From: Brevibacillus daliensis | GTDB taxonomy: Bacteria; Bacillota; Bacilli; Brevibacillales; Brevibacillaceae | Length of the DNA stretch: 64,000 bases | Direction of reading: 5' to 3' | Assembly (NCBI RefSeq): GCF_021245735.1 | Contig: NZ_JAJISB010000016.1 | Location: 1-64,000 of the forward strand | Shown: piece by piece, positions 30,096 through 40,132 of the stretch | How positions within the stretch are numbered: the first letter of the stretch is position 1 | Layout of the letters: each line of letters begins with the position of its first letter | Position numbers and translations under genes: made by a program | Notes under the pieces: model-generated | The model's database searches: none | What the model was told of the DNA's origin: nothing | The model's input: only the letters and a program-made list of their open reading frames with translations

Positions 30096-30126
30096 AAGGG
30101 GGGCACAGAAACGTGGCCCCTCTTTT
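30096..30126 (+). terminator. Terminator of rpsF-ssb-rpsR
   Basis: AGGGGGGCAC pairs with GTGGCCCCT around AGAAAC, with a tail TCTTTTTC. It separates the ribosomal genes from the DUF2232 gene. Confidence 0.75.
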
Positions 30127-30155
30127 TCAATATTGAAGAAGGGAGTCGGTATCCG

Positions 30156-31130
30156 TTGCAAAATCGCACAAAACAACTTGCGGAAAATGCCTTATTATTA
30201 GGTATTGCTGGCGTTTTTCTCTTTTTGGGATTAAACGTCCTGCCGTTTTTTGCTAATATTTTTCTGCCTATTCCCTTCATTTTGTTGGGATTAAGACGTT
30301 CTGGGAAAGAAATGCTGGTTATCAGTTTGGCTTTTGCATTATTAGGCATGCTGCTAAGTAATATTCCCGGAATAATTGTGGCGATTGGCGGAGTTTTAAT
30401 CGGCTGGTCTATGGGGTATGCCTATAAAAAGACTAACAGGGCTTTTCCAGGTGTATTTGCTGGTTCAATTGTCTCTGTTCTCATGACTTTGGTCGGAATC
30501 TATATTACCCTTCAGATTTTTAATATCAATCCTCTTGATCAAATAAATCAGGCCTTCCAAACCGTTATGAATAGCGACCAGTTCTTCGGAATGGTACCTG
30601 CTGGTTATACACTGGAACAATGGAAAGAATCAATGGAAATGTTGCGCATGACTCTCGTATCTATGCTTCCATTTTTCTTGGTAGCTTCAGGTTTTATCGC
30701 GACAGCCCTTATTCATTGGCTAGCTAGAATGATTAGCAAGCGGTTACGTGTAGCAATTCCTGCAATGCCACCTATTCGCGAATGGAAAATACCTCGCGTG
30801 TTGTTATTCATTTACTTAATTGTCATGCTGTTGATGTTTTTTAATCAGAGTAATCTTTACGAACAAACTTGGGGTTCCACTTTAATTAGCGTCTTCTACT
30901 CGCTACAGGTGCTCTTTTTTGTCCAAGGGATTAGTTTTATATCCTTTGCTGTACATAAGTACAAAAATAATCCACGCTTTCGAGGAGTTATGATAGGAGT
31001 ATTTATTTTTCTTCTATTAGCTACTATACTTAGCATGGGTGCCATTTTAGTGATAGCAACCTTGGTAGGATTCATCGGGTTACTTGATATAGGCATACAT
31101 TTGCGTACAAAACTTGAGTCTAGAAAGTGA
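30156..31130 (+). CDS. YybS-like DUF2232 membrane protein
   Basis: The 324-residue protein has about eight hydrophobic segments and the DUF2232/YybS pattern. In Bacillus yybS lies directly before gdpP, as here (15 bp spacing). The fold resembles S-component/ECF-like membrane proteins, and its role is unknown; co-occurrence with gdpP suggests a link with c-di-AMP signalling or the envelope, which is inference. TTG start (TTG CAA AAT CGC) with AAGGGAG upstream. Confidence 0.8.
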   Translation: MQNRTKQLAENALLLGIAGVFLFLGLNVLPFFANIFLPIPFILLGLRRSGKEMLVISLAFALLGMLLSNIPGIIVAIGGVLIGWSMGYAYKKTNRAFPGVFAGSIVSVLMTLVGIYITLQIFNINPLDQINQAFQTVMNSDQFFGMVPAGYTLEQWKESMEMLRMTLVSMLPFFLVASGFIATALIHWLARMISKRLRVAIPAMPPIREWKIPRVLLFIYLIVMLLMFFNQSNLYEQTWGSTLISVFYSLQVLFFVQGISFISFAVHKYKNNPRFRGVMIGVFIFLLLATILSMGAILVIATLVGFIGLLDIGIHLRTKLESRK

Positions 31131-31145
31131 AGAGGAGCTGAGTAA

Positions 31146-33083
31146 ATGCCCAAGTTCCTATTTAAGCGTTGGTATGGTTTGCATATGGTATTGGCTATCA
31201 CCCTCAGCTTGTTATTAGTAGCCATTCTGACGTTGTATCATTGGGTATACGGTGTAATCGGGATTCTGTTAGTGATTGGATTAATTATAGCCACTTTACA
31301 GGTCGAAAAAAGATTTCAACAAGACTTAAAAATGTATATGGCAACGATTAACCATCGTGTAAAAAAAGCAAGTGAAGGTCTTTTACAAGAAATGCCGATT
31401 GGTATCCTGCTGTTTAATGAAGAAAAAGTATTGGAATGGGCCAATCCTTACATGCAGAAAATCACTAATCAAGAATCTTTGATTGGGAAAGAACTTGTAG
31501 AAGTATTCCCTGCACTAGACTGGAAACCGGAACAGAAAAAAATAGATTTTGCCTATGGAGAACGAATATATGAGGTTCTCATTAGACCGGAGGAAAGACT
31601 GCTGTATTTTACAGATGTTACGGAATACAAGGAATTGGCAATACGCTATCAACAGGAAAGAACGGTTATGGGTATCATTCATTTAGATAACCTGGATGAA
31701 TTAAGCCAAGTAATGGACGATCAAAGCCGGACATTGCTAACTACAAGTGTATCCGGTGTTATTATAGAATGGGCCGGGAAGCATGGGGTTTTTCTACGTC
31801 GTATCAGTTCTGACAAGTTTATTGCGATCATGGATCGAGCAGCTCTTGATAAACTGGAAGAAACTCGTTTTGAAATCCTCGATGTTGTAAGGGAAATGAC
31901 CGTTGATAATAAAATACCTATTACGTTGTCGATCGGGATTGGAGCGGGAATGCCTACTCTTGTTGAGGTAGGAAAAAACGCACAATCTAGCTTAGACATT
32001 GCTTTGGGACGCGGTGGCGATCAGGCAGCTGTCAAGATTGGCAATAAGCTGAACTTCTACGGTGGTAAATCAAATGCTGTAGAGAAACGGACACGTGTAC
32101 GTGCCAGAGTTATTGCTCATGCCTTGCGAGATTTGATTCACGAGGCTGATCAGGTTATCGTAATGGGTCATAAAAATGCAGATATGGACTCTATTGGGGC
32201 ATGTCTGGGTGTTTTAAAAGCTGTACAGATTCATGATAAAAAAGCACATATTGTACTCGATAGTACGAATGCCGGTATTGATCGTTTAATGAAAGAGGTA
32301 TATCAATCACCGATTGCTGAATGGTTTGTAACACCTGAGCAGGCATTTCAGCTTATTACAACCCGGACGCTGCTGGTTATTGTAGATACACATCGTCCAT
32401 CACTAGTTATTGAACCACGTCTTTTGGAAGAGACCAGTCGCGTTGTGGTAATTGATCACCATAGACGCTCAGAAGAATTTATAGAAGACCCTGTTCTTTT
32501 ATACTTGGAACCTTATGCTTCATCTACATCAGAACTAGTTACAGAATTACTTCAGTATCAAAGCGATCGTGTAAGTCTTGATAGTGTAATTGCGACTGGA
32601 TTGCTATCCGGGATCGTTGTGGATACCAAAAGCTTTGCCTTCCGCACAGGATCACGTACCTTTGAAGCAGCTTCTTTCCTGCGGAGAAATGGTGCTGATA
32701 CAGCGATGGTGCAACGGTTTCTTAAAGAGGATATCCAGCAATTCATCAAGCGTGCTCGTGTCGTAATGAATACAGAGGTATTTAAAGACCGAATTGCTAT
32801 TGCAATAGGGGATGCAAATGAAAGCTATACTCAGGTACAAGTTGCTCAAGCCGCTGAAGCGTTACTGACACTGGAAGGAATACAGGCCTCCTTTGTAGTA
32901 GCCATGCGTTCTGATGATGCGGTCTTGATAAGCGCTCGTTCCCTGGGAGATATAAATGTACAATCGATTATGGAAAAAATGGGCGGCGGCGGTCACTTGA
33001 ATGGGGCAGCCACTCAAATTAAAGATATATCTATTCCTGATGCAGTCAGAATGCTGAAGGATGTAATTAACACAGAATTGTAA
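31146..33083 (+). CDS. gdpP: Cyclic-di-AMP phosphodiesterase GdpP
   Basis: The 645-residue membrane protein hydrolyses c-di-AMP to pApA. Two N-terminal transmembrane helices (about residues 12-52) are followed by a PAS-like domain (about 65-160), a degenerate GGDEF domain (about 165-310) and the DHH-DHHA1 module: [12 protein letters not shown] near residue 345, [16 protein letters not shown] near 440 and [13 protein letters not shown] near 615. c-di-AMP controls potassium and osmolyte balance and beta-lactam tolerance. ATG with AGAGGAG, upstream of rplI. Confidence 0.95.
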   Translation: MPKFLFKRWYGLHMVLAITLSLLLVAILTLYHWVYGVIGILLVIGLIIATLQVEKRFQQDLKMYMATINHRVKKASEGLLQEMPIGILLFNEEKVLEWANPYMQKITNQESLIGKELVEVFPALDWKPEQKKIDFAYGERIYEVLIRPEERLLYFTDVTEYKELAIRYQQERTVMGIIHLDNLDELSQVMDDQSRTLLTTSVSGVIIEWAGKHGVFLRRISSDKFIAIMDRAALDKLEETRFEILDVVREMTVDNKIPITLSIGIGAGMPTLVEVGKNAQSSLDIALGRGGDQAAVKIGNKLNFYGGKSNAVEKRTRVRARVIAHALRDLIHEADQVIVMGHKNADMDSIGACLGVLKAVQIHDKKAHIVLDSTNAGIDRLMKEVYQSPIAEWFVTPEQAFQLITTRTLLVIVDTHRPSLVIEPRLLEETSRVVVIDHHRRSEEFIEDPVLLYLEPYASSTSELVTELLQYQSDRVSLDSVIATGLLSGIVVDTKSFAFRTGSRTFEAASFLRRNGADTAMVQRFLKEDIQQFIKRARVVMNTEVFKDRIAIAIGDANESYTQVQVAQAAEALLTLEGIQASFVVAMRSDDAVLISARSLGDINVQSIMEKMGGGGHLNGAATQIKDISIPDAVRMLKDVINTEL

Positions 33084-33097
33084 GGAGGACGTTTCTC

Positions 33098-33541
33098 ATG
33101 AAAGTAATCTTTTTGAAAGACGTAAAAGGACAAGGTAAAAAAGGTGAAATCAAGGATTTGTCTGAAGGTTATGTTCGTAATTTCCTTCTACCAAAAGGAT
33201 TGGTTAAAGAAGCAACTGATGGAAATGTAAAAGCGTTAGATGCTCAAAAGAAAAGTGAACAGAAACGTAAGGAACAGGAAAAAATTGATGCCCAACAATT
33301 GGCTGAGAAAATGAACGAAATGACCGTTAAAATAGAGGGTAAAGCCGGTGAGGGCGGACGTCTTTTTGGCGCGATTTCCAGTAAGCAGGTAGTTGAAGCG
33401 TTGGAAAAACAATTTAACTTAAAAGTAGATAAACGTAAACTAGATATGGAACCTATTCGTTCCTTGGGAGTAACTCAAGTAAAGACAAAACTACATCCCG
33501 ATGTAGTAGCTACACTAAAGGTGCATGTAGTAGAAGCATAA
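33098..33541 (+). CDS. rplI: Large ribosomal subunit protein bL9
   Basis: The 147-residue bL9 has the N-terminal domain [36 protein letters not shown], a long connecting helix (about residues 42-74) and the C-terminal RNA-binding domain. ATG with AAGGAGG, 14 bp after gdpP and 31 bp before the replicative helicase gene, the usual order. Confidence 0.97.
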   Translation: MKVIFLKDVKGQGKKGEIKDLSEGYVRNFLLPKGLVKEATDGNVKALDAQKKSEQKRKEQEKIDAQQLAEKMNEMTVKIEGKAGEGGRLFGAISSKQVVEALEKQFNLKVDKRKLDMEPIRSLGVTQVKTKLHPDVVATLKVHVVEA

Positions 33542-33572
33542 GTAATCTAACGAAGAAGTTGAGGGGTGTATT

Positions 33573-34919
33573 GTGAGCGATTTGTTTTTGGACCGTGTGC
33601 CACCGCAGAATATTGAAGCGGAGGAGTCAGTTTTAGGTGCGGTGTTTTTGACGAAAGAAGCGCTCATTACCGCAATGGAACTTCTTCGCCCAGAAGACTT
33701 TTATAAAACATCTCACCAGCGCATCTTTAATACCATGCTTGACCTTTATGAAAAAGGAGAGCCTGTCGATCTTGTTACCGTAACTGCATCGCTACAGGAC
33801 CAAAAATTGCTAGAGGAAACAGGTGGCGTCGTTTATCTAACCTCCTTGGCAAGTTCAGTGCCTACTGCAGCAAATATTGGGTACTATGCAAAAATCGTCG
33901 AAGAAAAATCGCTTTTACGTCGCCTTATTCGTACAGCAACAAAAATTGCAAACGATGGTTATGGGCGTGAAGACGAAGTAGGCGAAATTATTGCTGATGC
34001 AGAAAAATATATTTTAGAAATTGCCCAAAACCGTAATAGTGGCGGGTTTATTCCAATTAGAGATGCGTTGATGGAAACTTATGAGCGCATTGAATTTTTG
34101 AGTCAGCGTAAAGGTGACGTAACCGGGATTCCTTCCGGGTATCCTGATCTTGATAAAATGACGGCTGGATTTCAGCGGTCTGACCTAATCATTTTGGCTG
34201 CTCGTCCATCTGTTGGTAAGACGGCATTCGCTTTGAATGTTGCCCAAAATGTAGCAGCACGAGCAAATGAAACTGTAGCCATATTTTCATTAGAGATGTC
34301 AGCTTCCCAACTGGTTCAGCGTATGATTTGTGCTGAGGGGAATCTGGATGCTTCTCGTATGCGTTCAGGGGCTCTGGAAGAAGATGATTGGCAAAAACTA
34401 ACGATGGCTATCGGGACCTTGGCAAAGGCACCTGTGTACATTGACGATACTCCTGGTATTACCGTTCAGGATATCCGGGCAAAATGCCGTCGACTTCAAA
34501 CGGAAAAAGGCTTGGGTATGATTCTGATTGACTACCTACAATTAATCTCTGGACGAGGTAAAGGAGATAATCGTCAGCAGGAAGTATCGGAAATTTCCCG
34601 TACACTTAAGGGGATTGCTCGTGAGTTGAATGTACCTGTTATTGCTTTGTCGCAGCTTAGCCGTTCTGTTGAACAGCGTCAAGATAAACGACCTATGATG
34701 TCTGATATTCGTGAATCGGGTTCTATTGAGCAGGATGCTGATATTGTAGCGTTCCTGTATCGTGACGATTACTACGACAAGGAAACAGAGGCTAAAAACA
34801 TCATTGAAATTATCATCGCAAAGCAACGTAATGGTCCTACAGGAACGGTTGAATTGGTCTTTCTCAAAGAGTTTAATAAATTCGTTAGTCTTGACAATAG
34901 GTTTAGGGAAGTTGGCTAA
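33573..34919 (+). CDS. dnaB: Replicative DNA helicase (DnaB; DnaC in Bacillus nomenclature)
   Basis: The 448-residue hexameric 5'-3' helicase unwinds the fork. The N-terminal collar begins VPPQNIEAEESVLGAVFL. The RecA-like domain has Walker A ARPSVGKTAFALN (near residue 211), Walker B MILIDYLQLISG and the SEISRTLKGIARELNVPVIALSQLSR and DIRESGSIEQDAD motifs. GTG start with GAGGGG. No intein is present. A terminator follows. Confidence 0.97.
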   Translation: MSDLFLDRVPPQNIEAEESVLGAVFLTKEALITAMELLRPEDFYKTSHQRIFNTMLDLYEKGEPVDLVTVTASLQDQKLLEETGGVVYLTSLASSVPTAANIGYYAKIVEEKSLLRRLIRTATKIANDGYGREDEVGEIIADAEKYILEIAQNRNSGGFIPIRDALMETYERIEFLSQRKGDVTGIPSGYPDLDKMTAGFQRSDLIILAARPSVGKTAFALNVAQNVAARANETVAIFSLEMSASQLVQRMICAEGNLDASRMRSGALEEDDWQKLTMAIGTLAKAPVYIDDTPGITVQDIRAKCRRLQTEKGLGMILIDYLQLISGRGKGDNRQQEVSEISRTLKGIARELNVPVIALSQLSRSVEQRQDKRPMMSDIRESGSIEQDADIVAFLYRDDYYDKETEAKNIIEIIIAKQRNGPTGTVELVFLKEFNKFVSLDNRFREVG

Positions 34920-34928
34920 GTTGAATCA

Positions 34929-34980
34929 AGCTATCTCTTAGGTACTAGTTATAAGTGTACCTGAGAGATAGCTTTTTTTA
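34929..34980 (+). terminator. Terminator of the yybS-gdpP-rplI-dnaB run
   Basis: AGCTATCTCTTAGGTAC and GTACCTGAGAGATAGCT pair with one G-U around an 11-base loop and are followed by seven T. Confidence 0.92.
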
Positions 34981-35049
34981 TTTTTTGTCTATTACTTATA
35001 CACATTGTAAATAATAGTAAATGACCAATTGCATCTAATTGGTAAAGTT

Positions 35050-35093
35050 ATTCACGAACGTATTATGAATTTAATATAATAATGTTCGGGATT
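35050..35093. promoter_or_regulatory. PurR operator: two inverted PurBoxes upstream of purA
   Basis: CACGAACGTAT (35053-35063) and, in reverse, ATCCCGAACATTAT (35093-35080) match the AWWWCCGAACWWT PurBox with about 16 bases between them, the arrangement bound by Gram-positive PurR. The site ends just before the purA -35 box. Confidence 0.78.
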
Positions 35094-35096
35094 TGG

Positions 35097-35125
35097 TTGA
35101 CATACCGATCTTGCTTTAGTAAAAT
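35097..35125 (+). promoter_or_regulatory. purA promoter
   Basis: TTGACA, 17-base spacer, TAAAAT; 38 bp between the -10 and the start codon. Confidence 0.85.
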
Positions 35126-35127
35126 GA

Positions 35128-36450
<1,323 letters not shown>

Positions 36451-36460
36451 TAACAAATAG

Positions 36461-36514
36461 AAGGATGCTTGGTAACCCTGGTTATGATCAGGTTCCCAAG
36501 CATCCTTTTTCTTT
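36461..36514 (+). terminator. purA terminator
   Basis: AAGGATGCTTGG (36461-36472) and CCAAGCATCCTT (36496-36507) pair, with GGTAACC-like inner bases extending the stem, followed by T-rich DNA. Confidence 0.9.
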
Positions 36515-36589
36515 TTTTCTGGACAGTCACCACTTCACCCCATCTGGGCATATTGTATCCTATACCAAATGAAAACGGGGTGTTTGATA

Positions 36590-36799
36590 ATGGGATTTGA
36601 TCAAAAAGCAATGAGTTTGGTAGGAAAAAATGTTGAGGTAAAGATGTTTAATGGCTCAATCATTAGCGGAACCATGACACATGTAAGCAAGGGGTATGTC
36701 TGCTTTGTAATTGGAGTAAAAGAGGAAGCGCCAGCGAAAAAGAAAGAAATTCGCCGTCTGTCCATCCGAGATATTACATCAATGCTGCCTATTAAATAA
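36590..36799 (+). CDS. Small protein with Sm-like/SH3-barrel sequence pattern
   Basis: A 69-residue protein that I do not recognise. Residues 8-33 (LVGKNVEVKMFNGSIISGTM) resemble the first strands of an Sm/Lsm barrel, in which a Gly- and Asn-containing turn separates beta strands, and a Lys-rich stretch (EEAPAKKKEIRR) precedes a closing IRDITSML strand. It could be an RNA-binding or scaffold barrel. I choose ATG 36590, 8 bases after GGGGTG, over an upstream in-frame start at 36569. It is a single-gene unit with a strong terminator. Confidence 0.65.
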   Translation: MGFDQKAMSLVGKNVEVKMFNGSIISGTMTHVSKGYVCFVIGVKEEAPAKKKEIRRLSIRDITSMLPIK

Positions 36800-36839
36800 A
36801 TGAGAATAGGAAGAAGTTCATATGTATGCAGGGGAAGAA

Positions 36840-36878
36840 ACAGCCACTTTCTTTATTTGAGAAAAGTGGCTGTTTTTT
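36840..36878 (+). terminator. Terminator of the small Sm-like gene
   Basis: CAGCCACTTT (36841-36850) and AAAGTGGCTG (36863-36872) pair and are followed by six T. Repeat copy B begins directly at its tail. Confidence 0.88.
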
Positions 36879-36990
36879 AACTGGATCAGAAAGTATAAAC
36901 TTCGGAGCTTCTCACCCTGATACGCATGAAAAACATCCTCTAAGGAAGGATCAGCTTCTTCGAAAAGACTTCGATAGAAGTTTTTCTAAT
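36877..36990 (+). repeat. Interspersed repeat, family 1, copy B
   Basis: Begins TAACTGGATCAGAAAGTATAA and ends with hairpin CTTCT-TCGAA-AAGAC-TTCGA-T-AGAAG followed by TTTTTCTAA. Shares TGATACGCATGAAAAACA with copy C. The hairpin loop differs from copy A but the pairing is kept. Confidence 0.72.
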
Positions 36991-37008
36991 GGTCGGTTGT
37001 TTCTACTG

Positions 37009-37380
37009 CTAAAACATACCCCCGTATTTTTGAATGATTTTCTCAGCATTGCTACTGACAGCATCATCAACAAGTACGGTTAGCATATTACCTGGCATAT
37101 TAAATTCTGCTCCACGATCCGCCATCCCACTGGCAGAAGGATCAACGGCAGCCATTACACTGGCATCGCGCCCACTAGGAAAATCTGCATCTAGTGTCAT
37201 GCTCCCCAAGCTAGAAATTTTGCCTTGAATGGGGTTCGTAATTTTTTCTACGCCTTCGCCAGGATAGTTGCTAACACCATTAAGTTGAACGGTAGAACAG
37301 CCCATTTCACGCAGTTCCTGTGCGGCTTTCTTTGCGTTTTCCAATATTTTAAAACCAGCAATGATACTTATTTCTTTCAT
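37009..37380 (-). CDS. Unrecognised 123-residue protein, possibly stress-related
   Basis: I do not recognise a family with confidence. The N-terminal half, KEISIIAGFKILENAKKAAQELREMGCSTVQLNGVS, has the beta-alpha-beta look of small general-stress or ferredoxin-fold proteins such as YflT/DUF1269-type sequences, and the second half repeats it (MLTVLVDDAVSSNAEKIIQKYGG), suggesting an internal duplication of one ferredoxin-like unit with a Gly/Ser/Asp-rich linker. It opposes the main gene direction. GGGAGGACG precedes the ATG, and a TTGACA promoter flanked by a 15-bp inverted repeat lies upstream, pointing to specific regulation. Confidence 0.6.
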   Translation of the reverse strand: MKEISIIAGFKILENAKKAAQELREMGCSTVQLNGVSNYPGEGVEKITNPIQGKISSLGSMTLDADFPSGRDASVMAAVDPSASGMADRGAEFNMPGNMLTVLVDDAVSSNAEKIIQKYGGMF

Positions 37381-37406
37381 CTAAAACGTCCTCCCAATAT
37401 AGCAGG

Positions 37407-37479
37407 TACTAGTAACAATTTTATTTTCTGTCGCAAAAAAAATGTCAATTTATTTTTCATCAACAAATTGTTACTAGTA
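37407..37479 (-). promoter_or_regulatory. Promoter flanked by a perfect 15-bp inverted repeat
   Basis: TACTAGTAACAATTT (37407-37421) and AAATTGTTACTAGTA (37465-37479) enclose 43 bases. On the minus strand the enclosed DNA carries TTGACA with AATAAA 17 bases later. Each arm holds the palindrome TACTAGTA. This looks like paired operators for a dimeric repressor controlling the gene at 37009-37380. Confidence 0.62.
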
Positions 37480-37696
37480 GTATGACAGAGGAGTAAACTG
37501 TTTATTCGACCGGATTTTACACTTGATGACAGTTATAGTGTTGTGATACAGTCTTTGTAGTTGGCTTTTAGAAGGAAGAATGTCGAGAGTTGGAAGTAAG
37601 TAATAAACTAATGGAAAATTTTGTTATTTTCGACATAAAATCAGACACAATGTAATTAGACATTTTTGATGTTGGAGAGGCTTATAGGAGGTTAAA

Positions 37697-39181
37697 ATGA
37701 TGCAACCGGCCGAATGGAAAGACTGGTTGGTTAAGCGTGTCAAGTCATTGCTTGATACTAATAATCAGGGTTCCAGACAAATCGCTAAACGGACTTGGGC
37801 ATATATCCTTGGCCATAGAAAACAATCTGCTACTATTGCAGCTGTATTCGTACTAGGTCTATCCAGTGCTACATACGCATATTATTCGGCAAACACCGCG
37901 ACTTTATATCATGTAAAGTTGAACGGTAAAGAATTAGGCGTAGTGGACAACCCTTCAGTTGTCGAAACATGGATGGATAATAAACGTAAAAATGAAGAAG
38001 AAAAACAAGGTGCTGCTCTAACCCTTAGCGACAAGATTGTATATGCAGAAGAACAAGTATTTAATGGAAAAGTAGATAACGAAGAAACTCTGCGCACTCT
38101 AGATGCAGAATTGGACCTTCATGTTGAAGCTGTTAAAATTACAGTTGATGACAAAGTGGTTGGTTATGCTGCCAACGAAGAAGAAGCTAATAAAGTATTA
38201 GACAGCGTAAAAACACGTTATAGCGGGGTTCTCCCTAAAAAAGAAACAAAGCAAGAGGTTAAGGCTGCGTCCTTGCCAGATACTGTAGTAAAAACCGTTG
38301 AATTCAAAGAAGAAATAGATATGGAAAAGGATTCAATTCTGGCTGAGCAAATTATGCCAGTAGAAGAAATAGAACAACTCCTGTTGAAAGGAACGGCGCA
38401 AGAAGCAGTCCATTCAGTGAAACAGGGAGATACAATTAGCGGTATTGCTAAACAATATGGAATTACCCAAAAAGAAATACTTAGAAACAATCCTGGCCTT
38501 ACAGAAACAACACTTTTGCAACTAGATCAAAAGTTAAATGTAACGGAGGTCCGTCCTTTTGTTACGGTTCAAGTGGTGGAGAATCTAACAACAGAAGAAC
38601 CTGTTTATCATAAGATAGAGACAAGATCGAATCCAAAAATGCTTAAAGGCGAAACAAAAGTCGTCCAAGAAGGCAAGAATGGTCAAAAACGAGTACAATA
38701 TGAAGTGGTAAAAGAGAATGGGCAACAGGTTGCCAAAAAGGTTCTTTCATGGGATGTACTTCAAGAACCTGTAACGAAAGTAGTAGAAAAAGGGACAAAA
38801 GTAATTGCTGATCGTGGTTCAGGTCGTATCATTTGGCCAGCAAAAGGAAATATTAGCAGCGGATATGGTAAACGTTGGGGCCGTCTGCATAAAGGACTGG
38901 ACATTGCAGGCTCAGGTACGATTGTAGCTGCAGACAACGGTCGTGTGGTACAAGCTGGTTGGAATGGTAACTATGGTCTTAGTGTGACCATCGATCATAA
39001 CAACGGCATGCGTACGCTTTATGGGCATATGCGTAGTATCAACGTTAAGAATGGACAAGTTGTCAGTCAGGGAGCTCCTATTGGTGTAATGGGTTCTACT
39101 GGACAATCAACTGGTGTTCATTTACATTTTGAAGTTATTAAAAATGGTTCAGTGATTAATCCACTAACCATGCTACGATAA
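37697..39181 (+). CDS. Membrane-anchored M23 metallopeptidase with LysM and G5 domains
   Basis: The 494-residue envelope protein has a cytoplasmic N-terminus, one transmembrane segment (about residues 44-63), an extracellular stalk, a LysM peptidoglycan-binding domain (about 240-285, VKQGDTISGIAKQYGITQKEILRNNP), a G5 domain (about 290-365) and a C-terminal M23 endopeptidase with the zinc ligands HKGLDIAG and HLHFE. It cuts peptide cross-links of peptidoglycan. It precedes walR with a terminator between. ATG with AGGAGG. Being next to walRK, it may belong to the WalR regulon, though I found no clear WalR box before it. Confidence 0.92.
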   Translation: MMQPAEWKDWLVKRVKSLLDTNNQGSRQIAKRTWAYILGHRKQSATIAAVFVLGLSSATYAYYSANTATLYHVKLNGKELGVVDNPSVVETWMDNKRKNEEEKQGAALTLSDKIVYAEEQVFNGKVDNEETLRTLDAELDLHVEAVKITVDDKVVGYAANEEEANKVLDSVKTRYSGVLPKKETKQEVKAASLPDTVVKTVEFKEEIDMEKDSILAEQIMPVEEIEQLLLKGTAQEAVHSVKQGDTISGIAKQYGITQKEILRNNPGLTETTLLQLDQKLNVTEVRPFVTVQVVENLTTEEPVYHKIETRSNPKMLKGETKVVQEGKNGQKRVQYEVVKENGQQVAKKVLSWDVLQEPVTKVVEKGTKVIADRGSGRIIWPAKGNISSGYGKRWGRLHKGLDIAGSGTIVAADNGRVVQAGWNGNYGLSVTIDHNNGMRTLYGHMRSINVKNGQVVSQGAPIGVMGSTGQSTGVHLHFEVIKNGSVINPLTMLR

Positions 39182-39192
39182 AGAGAAATAAG

Positions 39193-39236
39193 AGAAACAG
39201 ACCAATCTGGTAATCAGGCGGGTCTGTTTCTTTTAT
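39193..39236 (+). terminator. Terminator of the M23 peptidase gene
   Basis: AGAAACAGACC (39193-39203) and GGTCTGTTTCT (39221-39231) pair and are followed by TTTATTT. Confidence 0.88.
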
Positions 39237-39244
39237 TTACAGAC

Positions 39245-39264
39245 AAGAATTTTTAAAAATTCTT
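39245..39264. repeat. 20-bp perfect palindrome upstream of walR
   Basis: AAGAATTTTTAAAAATTCTT is a perfect AT-rich palindrome about 100 bp upstream of the walR -10. It may be an operator, a weak hairpin, or simply AT-rich DNA. Confidence 0.6.
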
Positions 39265-39283
39265 ATCTGCATAAGTGCAACTA

Positions 39284-39335
39284 AAGCTTTTCCTGCGCCA
39301 AAGGCTTGACAAAGCCAAGTTTTCTAATCAGGGAA
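39284..39335 (+). repeat. Short interspersed repeat, family 2, copy 2
   Basis: AACTAAAGCTTTTCCTGCGCC...AGTTTTCT aligns with the minus strand of 5942-5991. The right terminal repeat is degenerate here. It sits in the walR upstream region. Confidence 0.5.
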
Positions 39336-39339
39336 TGAT

Positions 39340-39367
39340 TTGTAAACGTTGATTGAGAGGATATAAT
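39340..39367 (+). promoter_or_regulatory. Putative walR promoter
   Basis: TATAAT (39362-39367) with TTGTAA 16 bases upstream; 55 bp to the start codon of walR. Confidence 0.55.
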
Positions 39368-39421
39368 TCGATAAAGTGGAACTGATAAGTATAGAGACGT
39401 GATAGTGAAAGGAGTACCACG

Positions 39422-40132
39422 ATGGCCAAACTCCTCGTAGTAGATGATGAGAAACCAATTGCTGATATCTTAAAGTTTGCCCTAGAAAAAGAAGGACATC
39501 AGGTTGTATGTGCTTATGATGGAGAAGAGGCGCTTCGCCTGGTACATCAGGAAAAGCCTGATTTGATATTGTTAGACATTATGTTACCGGGACGGGACGG
39601 GATGGATGTATGCCGTCTTGTTCGTCAGGAGTATGACATGCCTATCATTATGTTAACAGCGAAAGATTCTGAGTTAGATAAAGTACTGGGCTTAGAGCTG
39701 GGAGCAGATGATTACGTCACAAAGCCTTTTGGTACTCGTGAATTGATTGCGCGGGTAAAAGCACATCTACGCAGACAAAAACCAAAACAAGAAGATCAGA
39801 ACCGTCACCAATTCCGCATTGGAGAACTGGAAATTGATATGTTCTCCTATACCGTTAAAAAGATGGAAGAAACGCTTGAGCTTACGCACAGGGAGTTTGA
39901 ATTGCTTGTATACCTTGCCAAGCACCAGGGACAAGTTATGATGCGTGAGCACCTATTACAAGCCGTCTGGGGTTACGACTACTTTGGTGATGTGCGAACG
40001 GTTGATGTAACCATTAGACGACTACGAGAAAAAATAGAGGATGATCCTAGCCAACCAACTTATATTATTACGAGACGTGGTTTGGGATATACCATGAAAA
40101 ACCCGATTCCAGGGGGTTCTACGAATGGGTAA
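39422..40132 (+). CDS. walR: Response regulator WalR (YycF)
   Basis: The 236-residue OmpR-type regulator controls wall hydrolase genes and is usually essential. Receiver domain: acidic DDE at 8-10, phosphoacceptor Asp52 ([11 protein letters not shown]), switch Thr in [11 protein letters not shown] and Lys in VTKPF. The C-terminal winged helix (about 132-228) carries [16 protein letters not shown] and [13 protein letters not shown] with GAAAGGAG. It overlaps walK by eight bases. First gene of the walRKHIJ cluster. Confidence 0.96.
   Translation: MAKLLVVDDEKPIADILKFALEKEGHQVVCAYDGEEALRLVHQEKPDLILLDIMLPGRDGMDVCRLVRQEYDMPIIMLTAKDSELDKVLGLELGADDYVTKPFGTRELIARVKAHLRRQKPKQEDQNRHQFRIGELEIDMFSYTVKKMEETLELTHREFELLVYLAKHQGQVMMREHLLQAVWGYDYFGDVRTVDVTIRRLREKIEDDPSQPTYIITRRGLGYTMKNPIPGGSTNG

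Noticed and set aside
36826-37083. An 85-codon plus-strand frame
   Set aside because: It covers a terminator and repeat copy B and then runs antisense to the gene at 37009.
39341-39354. TGTAAACGTTGATT upstream of walR as a cre site
   Set aside because: Two mismatches at the 3' end of the consensus and no metabolic reason for control by CcpA.
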